Assembly (NCBI RefSeq): GCF_014643175.1
Contig: NZ_BMJH01000002.1
Coordinates: forward strand, 248,001 to 312,000
Reading direction: 5' to 3'
DNA: 64,000 nt
DNA from: Hoyosella rhizosphaerae
Lineage (GTDB): Bacteria; Actinomycetota; Actinomycetes; Mycobacteriales; Mycobacteriaceae
The translations under genes and the position numbers were made by a program. Below, piece after piece: positions 9,732 through 18,614 of this stretch. Position 1 is the stretch's first letter. The number at the start of each line of letters is the position of its first letter. Under the pieces are notes generated by a model. That model saw nothing but the letters and a program-made list of their open reading frames with translations, did not search any database and was not told the origin of the DNA.

Positions 9732-11807
9732 ATGTCACGGACGGCCAGCCCCACGCTCACAGCACACCAGGACCTCCTCGACGGCCTAGACCCGGAACAG
9801 CGGATAGCAGTGACGGCGCCGCGTGGGCCACTGTGCGTGCTCGCAGGTGCTGGCACGGGTAAGACTCGGACGGTTACTCGAAGAATCGCCCACCTCATCT
9901 CTTCTGGCCATGTCTCTGCGGGGCAAGTTCTCGCCGTAACCTTCACAAATCGTGCGGCAGGTGAAATGCGCACCCGGCTACGTGAACTGAGTGCATCAGG
10001 TGTGGCGGACCCGTCAGCGGGGCTTGTCCAGGCCCGAACCTTTCACGCAGCTTCCATGCGACAGCTTCGATACTTCTGGCCAAATGTTGTGGGGGACACC
10101 CCTTGGAAACTGCTCGACCGCAAATTTCCCATCGTGCGGCAGGCTGCCCACCAGGCTCGTGCGGCCACGGATCCCGATAGTTTGCGTGACCTTGCCGCAG
10201 AGATCGAATGGTCCAAAGCATCGCTCATTGCAGCGGATGACTACGCCGCTGTGGTGGGCGAAATCGGCCGAGACACACCCGCGCCGCCGGACATTTTTGC
10301 CGCCGTTTACCGCAACTACGAGCAAATCAAAGTAGCTGAAAACACGATGCTGCTTGATTTTGATGATTTGCTCATCTTCACCGCAGCCGCATTGGAAGAC
10401 AACGATTCGGTGGCTGAGGAGTTCCGCGATCGGTACCGCTGCTTCCTCGTCGACGAATACCAGGACGTCACCCCACTCCAACAACGGGTTCTCGACGCGT
10501 GGCTCGGTGACCGCGACGATCTCACCGTAGTTGGCGATGCCAACCAAACCATCTATTCGTTTACTGGTGCGTCACCAAAGAACTTGCTCAACTTCTCGCG
10601 TACTTATCCCGATGCCACAATGGTGCGCCTAGTGCGGGACTACAGGTCCACGCCGCAAGTTGTGGCGCTCGCCAACGAGGTCATCGGCGCCGCCACTGGT
10701 CGCATCGCCGGGATGAAGCTGGAATTGATCGGACAGCGCCCAGACGGTCCGGAGCCTGAGTTTGTCGAATTTGACGATGAGCAGGCCGAAGCGAAAAGCA
10801 TCGCCCACCGCATTACCGCGCTCATCCGATCAGGCGTATCAGCTTCCGAAATAGCGATCTTGTTCCGTATCAACGCGCAGTCTGAAGTGTATGAACAAGC
10901 CCTATCAGAGGCTGGAATCCCGTTCCAGGTGCGCGGCGGGGAAGGGTTCTTCCGGCGCACAGAAATCGTCCAGGCACTCGCAGCGCTCCGAGCAGCGGGC
11001 GATCGCGACGACCTACCTGCTGACGCAACGGTAGATAGGCTCGTCAAGGCCGTCCTCGCTCCGCTGGGCTTGACGCAGACGGCACCAGCAGGGCAGCAGG
11101 CACGGGAACGCTGGGAGTCCCTACGCGCTTTGGAGAGCCTCGCTAACGACCTAGCCGCCTTAGAACCGGAACCGACCCTCGCCAACGTGGTCCGTGAATT
11201 GCACACCCGGGCTCAGTCCCGTCAACCACCGGTTATGGACGGTGTCACCCTCGCGTCGCTGCACGCAGCAAAAGGTCTTGAGTGGGACGCAGTCTTTCTG
11301 GCGGGACTGACAGAAGGCACATTGCCTATCAGCCATTCTCTTGGCGACCGCGATGGCACAGGGTCGATCGAACCAATTGAGGAAGAACGCAGACTCTTCT
11401 ACGTTGGAGTGACCCGTGCACGGGAGTACCTGACGCTGAGCTGGGCCCTTTCGCGCAATGCAGGCGGCCGGAAAACACGCAAACCGTCGAGGTTTGTGAC
11501 CCCGTTGCTGCCGCAGAACACCACCGCGACCACTCCGCGTAAGAAAAAGCGCATCCCAGCGAATCTCACAGCAGGCGGTCAGGAACTTTTCGACAAACTG
11601 AAAGAGTGGCGACTCGAGACGTCCCGAGAGCTCGCGGTACCAGCCTTTGTGGTGTTCACAGACGCAACGCTCACGGCGATCGCCGCAAAGGCCCCGAAAA
11701 CGGATGCAGAACTTGTCGCCGTCCCCGGGATAGGGGCCGCAAAACTCGAACGGTTCGGATCGGACATTTTGAACGTCGTCGCGTCACATCTAGCTGCGAG
11801 GCGCTAG
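9732..11807 (+). CDS. uvrD2: ATP-dependent DNA helicase UvrD2
   Basis: SF1A helicase with a C-terminal HRDC domain, the mycobacterial UvrD2 type. Visible motifs: [11 protein letters not shown] (Walker A), [12 protein letters not shown] (II), [15 protein letters not shown] (III), [10 protein letters not shown] (IV), [13 protein letters not shown] (V) and [12 protein letters not shown] (VI). The HRDC domain is at the end ([20 protein letters not shown] through [17 protein letters not shown]). The M. tuberculosis protein carries a CxxC...CxxC module between motor and HRDC. Here that linker ([14 protein letters not shown]) has no cysteine. Three in-frame starts (GTG 9702, ATG 9720/9723, ATG 9732) are possible; 9732 matches the family N-terminus best. 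UvrD2 is essential in M. tuberculosis. Confidence 0.93.
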   Translation: MSRTASPTLTAHQDLLDGLDPEQRIAVTAPRGPLCVLAGAGTGKTRTVTRRIAHLISSGHVSAGQVLAVTFTNRAAGEMRTRLRELSASGVADPSAGLVQARTFHAASMRQLRYFWPNVVGDTPWKLLDRKFPIVRQAAHQARAATDPDSLRDLAAEIEWSKASLIAADDYAAVVGEIGRDTPAPPDIFAAVYRNYEQIKVAENTMLLDFDDLLIFTAAALEDNDSVAEEFRDRYRCFLVDEYQDVTPLQQRVLDAWLGDRDDLTVVGDANQTIYSFTGASPKNLLNFSRTYPDATMVRLVRDYRSTPQVVALANEVIGAATGRIAGMKLELIGQRPDGPEPEFVEFDDEQAEAKSIAHRITALIRSGVSASEIAILFRINAQSEVYEQALSEAGIPFQVRGGEGFFRRTEIVQALAALRAAGDRDDLPADATVDRLVKAVLAPLGLTQTAPAGQQARERWESLRALESLANDLAALEPEPTLANVVRELHTRAQSRQPPVMDGVTLASLHAAKGLEWDAVFLAGLTEGTLPISHSLGDRDGTGSIEPIEEERRLFYVGVTRAREYLTLSWALSRNAGGRKTRKPSRFVTPLLPQNTTATTPRKKKRIPANLTAGGQELFDKLKEWRLETSRELAVPAFVVFTDATLTAIAAKAPKTDAELVAVPGIGAAKLERFGSDILNVVASHLAARR

Positions 11808-11830
11808 CAAACATCACATTTTCGCAGGTC

Positions 11831-11868
11831 AAAAATAGGTTGTGCGCATGATCAGTGAGGCTTAGTCT
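11831..11868 (+). promoter_or_regulatory. whiB7 promoter with A-rich WhiB7 site
   Basis: A -35 TTGTGC (11840-11845), a 17-base spacer and a -10 TAGTCT (11863-11868). AAAAAT (11831-11836) lies exactly three bases before the -35. WhiB7-activated promoters are known for an AT-rich element three bases upstream of the -35, so this fits autoactivation by WhiB7 with the housekeeping sigma factor. Transcription would start near 11876, giving a leader of about 470 nt. Confidence 0.7.
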
Positions 11869-11963
11869 AAGAACTACCGCGGCGATGCGCCGTGCAGAAA
11901 ATGACAAACCTTGGAATACGGGCCGTTAGGCGACCATCCGGGGCGACTGAAGGAGCAAACGAC

Positions 11964-12170
11964 ATGAACAGTGCCAGCATGCACGCGATCATTGGCGCAT
12001 TCGCAGCCAACGGCGCAGCAGCTCGCGCGGTCGTAGCCCCACCAGCGTCCTGCGTAGTACCGCCAGTGCAATCGAAATGGGGAACCCACGTTAGCTCGCC
12101 TGAGCTGCGTGCGCGCGACCGCCAGATTGCACTAAGGTCCGTGGACTCTCACCTGACACGCCGAACTTAA
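11964..12170 (+). CDS. Upstream ORF in the whiB7 leader (68 codons)
   Basis: A short ORF in the whiB7 leader starting with ATG at 11964 and preceded by AAGGAG (11950-11955) at eight-base spacing, one of the strongest ribosome sites in the window. The product would be MNSASMHAIIG... rich in Ala, then Arg-rich at the end. Its last codons run through the GGTCCGTGG segment at 12136-12144, which can pair with a later segment in the leader. It probably acts in cis as a sensing peptide whose translation sets the folding of the leader, as described for mycobacterial whiB7. The peptide sequence itself was not recognised, and an in-frame GTG further upstream (11892) has no ribosome site. Confidence 0.6.
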   Translation: MNSASMHAIIGAFAANGAAARAVVAPPASCVVPPVQSKWGTHVSSPELRARDRQIALRSVDSHLTRRT

Positions 12171-12248
12171 TCGGCGCTGAACTAGGAAATCATTGCGTAC
12201 TTCGATGACGCAATGAGTGAGACCACGGACCACCCGGTGGGTCCGTGG
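12136..12248 (+). terminator. whiB7 leader attenuator with competing hairpins
   Basis: CCACGGACC (12223-12231) can pair with GGTCCGTGG downstream (12240-12248) as a tight terminator-like hairpin, or with an identical GGTCCGTGG upstream (12136-12144) as an alternative fold. Two further hairpins lie between: CGCCGA/TCGGCG (12159-12176) and CATTGCG/CGCAATG (12191-12215). The upstream arm lies in the last part of the upstream ORF. A T-run after the terminator stem is weak (AAATACTGT), so termination strength is uncertain. Confidence 0.6.
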
Positions 12249-12348
12249 AAATACTGTACTGACAGCCATTTTGTCGTGGCTTCCACGTGACCTTGGGCCC
12301 ACCAGGTATTCGACAACTGCCGAAGAACCTCATCCAAGGAACACAATC

Positions 12349-12636
12349 ATGACTACTCTGACCGAATTAGAACCCTTAAGTTTTGTCCCATCACACATGG
12401 GTCCCGTGCGTGCACTCCCATGCCATCAGGAAGACCCCGATTTGTGGTTTTCCGCCAATCCCGCAGACCTCGAATATGCCAAAGCTTTGTGCAATTCGTG
12501 CCCACTGAAAGCGCACTGTCTCGCTTCGGCGCTTGAGCGGCAAGAACCCTGGGGAGTGTGGGGTGGAGAAATTTTCGACCAGGGCACGGTGGTGGCGCGC
12601 AAACGATCGCGTGGGCGACCTCGAAAGGTCGCCTAG
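12349..12636 (+). CDS. whiB7: Transcriptional regulator WhiB7
   Basis: A 95-residue Wbl protein with four iron-sulfur ligands (C25, C48, C51, C57), the GVWGG turn at 69-73 and a C-terminal AT-hook RGRPRK at 88-93 that distinguishes WhiB7 from other WhiB proteins. It binds the sigma factor and activates intrinsic antibiotic-resistance genes after ribosome inhibition. The ATG at 12349 has AAGGA eight bases upstream; the frame stays open further 5' but that part is leader. It sits between uvrD2 and the ABC1 kinase gene as in M. tuberculosis (Rv3197A) and converges with the latter. Confidence 0.96.
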   Translation: MTTLTELEPLSFVPSHMGPVRALPCHQEDPDLWFSANPADLEYAKALCNSCPLKAHCLASALERQEPWGVWGGEIFDQGTVVARKRSRGRPRKVA

Positions 12637-12646
12637 ACACATTGCG

Positions 12647-13999
12647 CTATTGGCCAACATTCAAGGCAGGAACCCACTGACGAAGAATGCTTCCAAGTGG
12701 GACCTGCACCTCGAGTTGGCACAGTATCGCTACCGCGCTCAACAAGACACGGTGAATCATTGCGTACTGCGCGGGCATGGTGAAGATGCGTGCCGTTCGA
12801 AATTCGTCACCGCGCCAGTCTGCGTAGCGAGCGGATGTCGTCTGCATCCATGAACGAGAGAAGAGAAATGAGTCTTCTCGAATTGCATCGAGCAACGGAT
12901 CGAGGAAGTTTTCCAGCGATTCCACCGATGGGCGCCGGGTGCCAGCTAGGTACCCGGCGTTTTCCATTTCGTTGATGAGACCCTCGAAGTTGCCGTTCAA
13001 GGCTTGGCCTGTCAGCGAAATGAGTTCGCGGGGGAACCCACCTGGCGTGGGTACGACAGCGCCGAAATCCAGCACACCGAGTCGACCATCCGGCAGGACC
13101 ATGAAATTGCCGGGGTGGGCGTCGACATGAAGCAACGACGCAACGGCTGGGGATGACACGAAAAACTCCGCCAACAGGTTTGCTGCCTGAGTGCGTTCGA
13201 TGATGCTGCCGGATGCGATGATCCGCGCCAGTGGCGTGCCCTCAATCCATTCGGTGACCATCGCCTTGGGTGCACTCGCGATGACCTTTGGCACACAAAT
13301 GGTTGTGCTTTCACGGTAATTGTGGGCAAACGTGCGCTGATTGTCCGCCTCCAGGCGGTAATCGAGTTCTTCGATGGATCGCTGCGTCAACTCGGCTACC
13401 AGGGCGCGAATATCTGTTCCCGGTGCGAAGGGTTTGAAAAGCGGTGCGAGACGCCCGATCTGACGGAGATCTGACCGCAAAGCCTCATCAGCGCCGGGGT
13501 ACTGAATTTTGACCGCAACTTCACGACCGTCATGCCAGCGGGCTCGATGCACCTGTCCGATGCTCGCCGCGGCGCTTGGGACTTCACTGAACTCGCTGAA
13601 ACGCTCACGCCACTTCAATCCCAACTGAGTATCGAGGACGTGGTACACCTGGTCGATCGGAAGGGGAGGGGCGTCGCGCTGGAGCCGTGTCAACGCCTCG
13701 CGATAGGGCTCGGCCAAATGTTCAGGCACCGCAGCCTCAAACACGCTCATGGCTTGGCCGATTTTCATGGCCCCGCCCTTGAGTTCGCCTAAGACGTTGA
13801 ACAATTGTTCAGCAGCTTTGGCGGACATCTCGGCAGACACTTCGCCGCTGCTTTGTCCTGACATTCGCCTGCCCCAACCGACGGCTGTGCGCCCTGCATA
13901 ACCTAGGGGGAGGCTGGCGAGTTTTGCGGTACGGGCAGCGCGGCCGCGTGGAATAGCTGACACACCAACATCATCCTGGAGAAAATCGAACTTGCCCAC
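12647..13999 (-). CDS. ABC1/UbiB-family atypical kinase (Rv3197-like)
   Basis: A 450-residue ABC1 (UbiB/ADCK) protein-kinase-like ATPase. Family signatures: the KGGAMKIGQ motif that replaces the usual N-lobe extension, AAASIGQVHRARW in place of the glycine loop, VAVKIQYPG with the ATP lysine, HVDAHPGNFMVL with the catalytic Asp region, and LDFGAV (the DFG position). It is the counterpart of Rv3197, a neighbour of whiB7 in mycobacteria that has been linked to macrolide tolerance. The GTG at 13999 is the likely start. It lies ten bases after the 14009 gene, so the two are probably one operon, converging on whiB7. Confidence 0.9.
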   Translation of the reverse strand: MGKFDFLQDDVGVSAIPRGRAARTAKLASLPLGYAGRTAVGWGRRMSGQSSGEVSAEMSAKAAEQLFNVLGELKGGAMKIGQAMSVFEAAVPEHLAEPYREALTRLQRDAPPLPIDQVYHVLDTQLGLKWRERFSEFSEVPSAAASIGQVHRARWHDGREVAVKIQYPGADEALRSDLRQIGRLAPLFKPFAPGTDIRALVAELTQRSIEELDYRLEADNQRTFAHNYRESTTICVPKVIASAPKAMVTEWIEGTPLARIIASGSIIERTQAANLLAEFFVSSPAVASLLHVDAHPGNFMVLPDGRLGVLDFGAVVPTPGGFPRELISLTGQALNGNFEGLINEMENAGYLAGTRRPSVESLENFLDPLLDAIREDSFLFSRSWMQTTSARYADWRGDEFRTARIFTMPAQYAMIHRVLLSAVAILCQLEVQVPLGSILRQWVPALNVGQ

Positions 14000-14008
14000 T
14001 CTTGCAGG

Positions 14009-14971
14009 TCACGTGTCGTCAACACTGGTCACAGGCGGAACGATGTTCCAACAGTGACACTGCGGATGACGCGGCCAATGCCGGGTGGTTATTGAATAGT
14101 CTGGTGCGCTGATTTCGACTGTCGCTCCGAGGGTTTCCGGTGGTGGCGACGAAGGGCCAATACCGCCAGCGGCGCGTCGCGCTGCAAGAACAAGTTCGAT
14201 CTGACCGAGCGCATATCCCACCGTTGCGTGAACCAGCGTCGGTGTTGCTGTCGGGATACTGCTAGTCAGTTGTGATGCAAGATATGGCCATTCAGGGTCA
14301 TTGTCGGTGCGGAAATGATCCGCACACCGAAGGCAACTAGTCACTCCAGGAACCACGAGGGGACCTACTAACCCACGATTGTCGCGCGTGCGCACAACTA
14401 AGTGGGCAATCCGCCGCTGGATCAGGGCGTCAGTGATGCGTGGTGGAAACAATGCGAGATCAGCGAGGATCGTCAGATCACTACCGGTATCCAGTGCATG
14501 GTTTTGCGTTCTCATATGTTCGGGAGTGGTGTAGCGATGCGCCTTCGCGCCGAGGCGCGGCACAGCGGCCGCTATCGCGTCTGTTAGCGGTCCGCGTCCT
14601 ATGACGCAGATGCTTGGTGCCGCAGCGGACTCGTTGTGTGGCCGAGCATCGGTGACAATCCCACGTTCGTAGAGAACACCCAGAAGGTGACGAATGACGT
14701 CGGGGGCGAGACCAATCCGTTGACTCCGTTCGACAACAGTGTCGACATCGACATGCCCATCGAGTTTTCTTAAGACATTTGCCAGCGCTTCGGTGGGGAT
14801 GCTCGTTTCAAAATCCAAGATGAGCGCGGAGTCCGGGTCCCAGCCGACCTGTATTTGGGAACTCGGACGAACGAGCACAGGCAGCGCCGGGTCAAGGAGC
14901 GGATAGGTCTGCTTCCCGACCGGAGTGGATTCGGTATACACCTGGTTGGTTGTCGCACGCGATGTGAGCAC
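14009..14971 (-). CDS. Ocin-ThiF/cyclodehydratase-like protein
   Basis: A 320-residue protein equivalent by position to Rv3196. The first about 100 residues look like the winged-helix (RRE-like) leader-binding region of ThiF-like proteins of thiazole/oxazole-modified peptide systems. The rest resembles a degenerate E1 fold: ICVIGRGPLTDAI, then VVPGVTSCLRCADHF and a final HPQCHCW, which together give a CxxC/CxC zinc site as in TOMM cyclodehydratase C proteins. No YcaO, precursor peptide or oxidase lies nearby, so it is probably not part of a working peptide cluster. It overlaps neither neighbour and is just upstream of the ABC1 gene. The function of this conserved mycobacterial family is unknown. 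Confidence 0.72.
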   Translation of the reverse strand: MLTSRATTNQVYTESTPVGKQTYPLLDPALPVLVRPSSQIQVGWDPDSALILDFETSIPTEALANVLRKLDGHVDVDTVVERSQRIGLAPDVIRHLLGVLYERGIVTDARPHNESAAAPSICVIGRGPLTDAIAAAVPRLGAKAHRYTTPEHMRTQNHALDTGSDLTILADLALFPPRITDALIQRRIAHLVVRTRDNRGLVGPLVVPGVTSCLRCADHFRTDNDPEWPYLASQLTSSIPTATPTLVHATVGYALGQIELVLAARRAAGGIGPSSPPPETLGATVEISAPDYSITTRHWPRHPQCHCWNIVPPVTSVDDT

Positions 14972-15117
14972 GCTTTAAACCCTGGCACAAGGCGTGATGA
15001 CGGTCGTGAAGTTATCCACAGAGGTGGCTAGTCAGGGTGTTTGTCCACAGATTTTCAAATGTGGAACCAGTCCAAACGGTGCCGTAGCACGACAAGGGTT
15101 GCGCGGGCAGATATTCT

Positions 15118-15783
15118 ATGACCATGAGTGACGGCGCGCAGCGTGCCCATGAGGCTGCAGAAATTTCCGCCACATCGGGAACGGCAGTACGGCCACACGC
15201 AATCCGGCCTTTGCAACAACATGCTAGTGACCCACCGATGAACGTCGCACAAGTTGAGGTTCGCCGAAGCGAACGCCGCCGCAAGACGGTCTCAGCGCGA
15301 CGAGAAGGCGACCGGATTATCGTTCTTGTCCCCAGTGGATTGCCGCTCGCTGCTGAAGCTGAGGTAGTTGATCGCATGATCAGCAAACTGGAGAAGGCCG
15401 ACCAGCGGCGCACCCTCGGCAAGGATGTCTCCGATGAACGACTGTTCGACAGGGCAATGCTGCTGTCTCGCAGATGGCTAGATGGCAGTGCGGTGCCAAC
15501 CCGTGTGGAATGGGTCCCCGCGATGCGCACGAGGTGGGCATCATGCACGCCTGACGACGGCACTATCCGCGTCAGCAACCTTTTGCAAGCCGTTCCCGAG
15601 TACGTTCTCGACTACGTTTTGGTGCACGAACTTGCCCACCTGGTCATTCCAGGCGGGCACCCACCGGAGTTTTGGGAACTCGTCGACCGTTTCCCACGAA
15701 CAGAACGCGCCATCGGGTTTCTTGAGGCGTATTCGCGAATGAACACCACCCCAACCGCACAGCACAGCACCGCGACAAACTGA
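15118..15783 (+). CDS. YgjP-like zinc metallopeptidase
   Basis: A 221-residue protein of the YgjP/M48-like metallopeptidase-domain family. The segment VEVRRSERRRKTVSARREGDRIIVLVPSGL is the typical N-terminal strand region; the zinc site is HELAH (H170, E171, H174) followed by H181 in GGHPPEFW. WVPAMRTRWASCTPDDGTIRVS is also characteristic of the family. There is no signal peptide, so it is likely cytoplasmic. ATG at 15118 is taken as the start, although an ATG at 15238 would give the compact family length; neither has a strong ribosome site. It is convergent with the 15795 gene (11-base gap). The physiological substrate is unknown. Confidence 0.85.
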   Translation: MTMSDGAQRAHEAAEISATSGTAVRPHAIRPLQQHASDPPMNVAQVEVRRSERRRKTVSARREGDRIIVLVPSGLPLAAEAEVVDRMISKLEKADQRRTLGKDVSDERLFDRAMLLSRRWLDGSAVPTRVEWVPAMRTRWASCTPDDGTIRVSNLLQAVPEYVLDYVLVHELAHLVIPGGHPPEFWELVDRFPRTERAIGFLEAYSRMNTTPTAQHSTATN

Positions 15784-15794
15784 TCGGTCAGCCG

Positions 15795-17294
15795 TCAACT
15801 GCGAGGATTGTCGTCCCCATCTGACTGGTCGCCATCTTGTGGTTGGTCGGTTTCAGCGCTGTTCTCGCTCTGAGATTCTTCGCTCTGGGATCCTTTTCGT
15901 TCGGATTCCTCGCGCTGGGTCCGCTCACGTTCCTCAGTGCGCTGGAGTTCCGCAATGGGATCGTCAAACGCAGAAACATCACCGCTTACGGTGCGATCGA
16001 CGAACCCTGCTGGATTATCCAGGTCAGCGGAATCAGGCAGCAGGTCAGGATGTGACCAGACGTCGTCGCGTTGCTCCATGCTCCCGAACGCGGCGAGTTG
16101 AGACCACAGTTGTGAAGCTTCCCTGATGCGGCGAGGGCGCAACTCAAGTCCAACAAGATTGGCGAAAGTCTGCTCCGCTGGACCGCCCGAGGCGCGTCGA
16201 CGGCGCAAAGTTTCTGTCATGGCCCCGGCTGACGGAATACGATCCGCGAGGGCGCTCGACACAACGGTCTCAACCCAACCTTCAATCAGGGCAAGCATCG
16301 TCTCAAGCCGATCGAGCGCTGCCTTTTGTTCTGGGGTGGTCTGTGGTTCAAACGCCCCTTGTGAAAGAAGCTTCTCCAACTCCGCGGGGTTGGAGAGCGA
16401 CATCGGGTCCAAGTTACGGGCGGCTTCTTCGATCGAACTGAAATCCATGGTGATACCGCGTGCGTACTCTTCAACGGCGGCCAAGATTCGGCTCCGCAAC
16501 CAAGGGACGTGGCTGTACAAGCGCTGGTGTGCGGCTTCGCGGGCCGCAAGGAAGACCAACACTTCGCGATGCGGAATGTCCAACCCTTCGGTGAACTTAC
16601 CGATGGCTTCAGGGAGCAAAGCTGCTGTGCCTTCCGGCCCCAATGGGATACCGATATCAGTCGACGTCAAAACTTCTTTGGCGAGATGGCCGAGCCCTTG
16701 ACCCAATTGGGAACCGTACGCTGCTCCGCCCATCTGCTTAATGATGCCCATCATCGGACCGACGAGTTGTTTAGCTTCCTCGGGCAAACCGCTAATCCAC
16801 ATCCCCGACATGTGTTCGGCGACCGGATTGCACAACTGCGGCCACGTGGGCAACGTGTTGTCCATCCAGTCCACCGGGGTCCACGCGGCAGTTCGTTTCG
16901 CGCCCGAGGGGAGTGTCGTAACGCCATCGAGCCACACATCTGCCAGTTTCACGGCGTCAGCAACCGCTTGTCGCTGCTTGTCAGAAACGGGGCTAAATGA
17001 ACCAATTTGCTTACGCGCCAAGTTTTGGGCGAGCGAATAATTTACCGGCCCCTGCTTCTCGCCTTGGCTAGCAGCGGTCCCCATTCCGGATAGCATCTGG
17101 CCGAACTGGCTGAGCATGTTTCCCAACGCCGCTGGGTCGAAACCTCCGGCACTGAACCCGAAAGGACCGGCGCCGAATTGGTCACCCCCTTGACCGCTGT
17201 CGGAGGCACCGCTGCCAGACGAGTCTTTGTCGTCCTTCTTGCGGCGCTCCGGATCGTCGTCGGAATTGCTGAAGCCAAAGGGCGTGTCGGTCAT
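15795..17294 (-). CDS. Zincin_2-family (DUF2342-type) protein, Rv3195-like
   Basis: A 499-residue protein beginning MTDTPFGFS, the same start as its mycobacterial relatives. The N-terminus is Gly/Ser/Asp rich and low-complexity, followed by a helical domain. The motif AAREAAHQRLYSHVPWL marks the zincin_2 group that databases call zinc-dependent metalloprotease or coenzyme F420 biosynthesis-associated. Here the first His of HExxH is Arg (REAAH), so proteolytic activity should not be assumed. The C-terminal 45 residues are Glu/Gln/Ser/Asp rich and likely disordered. A seven-residue longer start at 17315 is possible. It is divergent from the PDZ-Lon gene, as in M. tuberculosis. Confidence 0.83.
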   Translation of the reverse strand: MTDTPFGFSNSDDDPERRKKDDKDSSGSGASDSGQGGDQFGAGPFGFSAGGFDPAALGNMLSQFGQMLSGMGTAASQGEKQGPVNYSLAQNLARKQIGSFSPVSDKQRQAVADAVKLADVWLDGVTTLPSGAKRTAAWTPVDWMDNTLPTWPQLCNPVAEHMSGMWISGLPEEAKQLVGPMMGIIKQMGGAAYGSQLGQGLGHLAKEVLTSTDIGIPLGPEGTAALLPEAIGKFTEGLDIPHREVLVFLAAREAAHQRLYSHVPWLRSRILAAVEEYARGITMDFSSIEEAARNLDPMSLSNPAELEKLLSQGAFEPQTTPEQKAALDRLETMLALIEGWVETVVSSALADRIPSAGAMTETLRRRRASGGPAEQTFANLVGLELRPRRIREASQLWSQLAAFGSMEQRDDVWSHPDLLPDSADLDNPAGFVDRTVSGDVSAFDDPIAELQRTEERERTQREESERKGSQSEESQSENSAETDQPQDGDQSDGDDNPRS

Positions 17295-17439
17295 ACTCCC
17301 ACGGTACAAGGCCATACCCCGCTGTCGACACCCTCAACCGAGCGGGATGTGACGCCCTGGGCGAACATGAGGTGGCGTTCTTCACAGGTGAGCGCCACAG
17401 ATACGGCCAGAATTATCTTGACCATCTACTCTGGCTAAG

Positions 17440-18459
17440 GTGAACCGCCGGATTGTGACGCTCATTGTGGCGCTCGTACCCATTGTTGCCTTCGGGTTTG
17501 TTGGGGCGAACGTCACTGTTCCTTATGCAGCAACGGGGCCTGGTCCCACCATCAACGCCTTGGGAGAACTTGACGGTCGATCTGTCATTGAACTCGAAGG
17601 CATTGAAGGCGATGTCACGTCGGGGAACTTCAACCTCACCACTGTGGCTGTGCGAGCCGAACTGTCTCTGTTTGACGCGTTGGGCTTCTGGTTCAGCGGG
17701 CGTGATGGCATTGTGCCGATCGACGAGGTGCGGCCTCCGGGCCGATCGAACGACGAAATGCGCGAAATTAATCGGCAGGAGTTCGAACGCTCAGAACTGT
17801 CCGCTGAGGTTGCGGCGCTGCGATACCTCGACTATCCATTTGTGGTGACAGTCAATGACCTAACGGATGGCAGCCCGTCAGCAAGTTTCTTGAAGCCTGG
17901 GGACATCCTGACGACGATCAACGGCGACCCGGTTGCCTCGGCCGTAGACGTGCCGGATCAGCTCGCGGACTTCGGGCCTGGGGAACCCGTCACCATCGGC
18001 TTTACGCGTGACGGCGTTGTCGGCGAAGTCACCGTCCCACTGGGTGCTCACCCAGAACAAGATCGCGGAATCCTTGGCATCACAGTGGCCGACGAGCCGC
18101 TCGTCGATTTCAACGTGACATTCAACGTCGAACAGGTTGGTGGACCATCTGCCGGGCTGATGCTGAGCCTTGCACTGATCGACAAATTGTCACCAGGTGA
18201 ACTAAATGGGGGACGGTTCATCGCTGGAAGCGGCACAATCGACTCCGCCGGAAGCGTAGGACCGATCGGTGGTATCCGATACAAACTGATCGCCGCCAAG
18301 GAAGCGGGCGCCACCGAATTTTTGGTGCCTGCCGACAACTGCGGTGAGGCACGAAAGTACGCCGTGGACGACCTCACGCTCATCCGTGTAGAAGACCTCC
18401 AGGGAGCAATCAGCTCAATCGAAGGCGTCAAGGATGGGCAAGAAGTTCCCACCTGTTGA
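17440..18459 (+). CDS. Membrane-anchored PDZ/Lon-S16 protease
   Basis: A 339-residue protein equivalent to Rv3194c. It has an N-terminal signal anchor (about residues 5-23), an extracytoplasmic linker, a PDZ domain (about 133-205) and a C-terminal Lon-type S16 protease domain without ATPase. The catalytic Ser is S237 in GGPSAG and the Lys is K282 in GGIRYKLIAAKEAG, both present. It probably cleaves or processes membrane or envelope proteins outside the cytoplasm. The GTG at 17440 is immediately after AAG with no room for a normal ribosome site, so the message may be leaderless. It is upstream of and parallel to the UPF0182 gene, the order in mycobacteria. Confidence 0.9.
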   Translation: MNRRIVTLIVALVPIVAFGFVGANVTVPYAATGPGPTINALGELDGRSVIELEGIEGDVTSGNFNLTTVAVRAELSLFDALGFWFSGRDGIVPIDEVRPPGRSNDEMREINRQEFERSELSAEVAALRYLDYPFVVTVNDLTDGSPSASFLKPGDILTTINGDPVASAVDVPDQLADFGPGEPVTIGFTRDGVVGEVTVPLGAHPEQDRGILGITVADEPLVDFNVTFNVEQVGGPSAGLMLSLALIDKLSPGELNGGRFIAGSGTIDSAGSVGPIGGIRYKLIAAKEAGATEFLVPADNCGEARKYAVDDLTLIRVEDLQGAISSIEGVKDGQEVPTC

Positions 18460-18614
18460 CGAATCGGTGTTGACATACGCTCCCTCGCGTCCACTTGGAG
18501 CGAACTGCCCGGTCCACGTCGTGCAATTCGCCCGTAATTACGTACAGTTGAAAGTGACTAACGATTAACAATCGCGACGCGTAAACGTCGCCAGGAACGT
18601 ATGGAGTGGCACTC

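Noticed and set aside
16126-16701. Plus-strand ORF of 191 codons
   Set aside because: Ser/Arg-rich shadow of the zincin_2 gene on the other strand.
15795-17294. Intact HExxH metalloprotease in the zincin_2 protein
   Set aside because: The first position is Arg (REAAH); the name of the family does not prove protease activity here.
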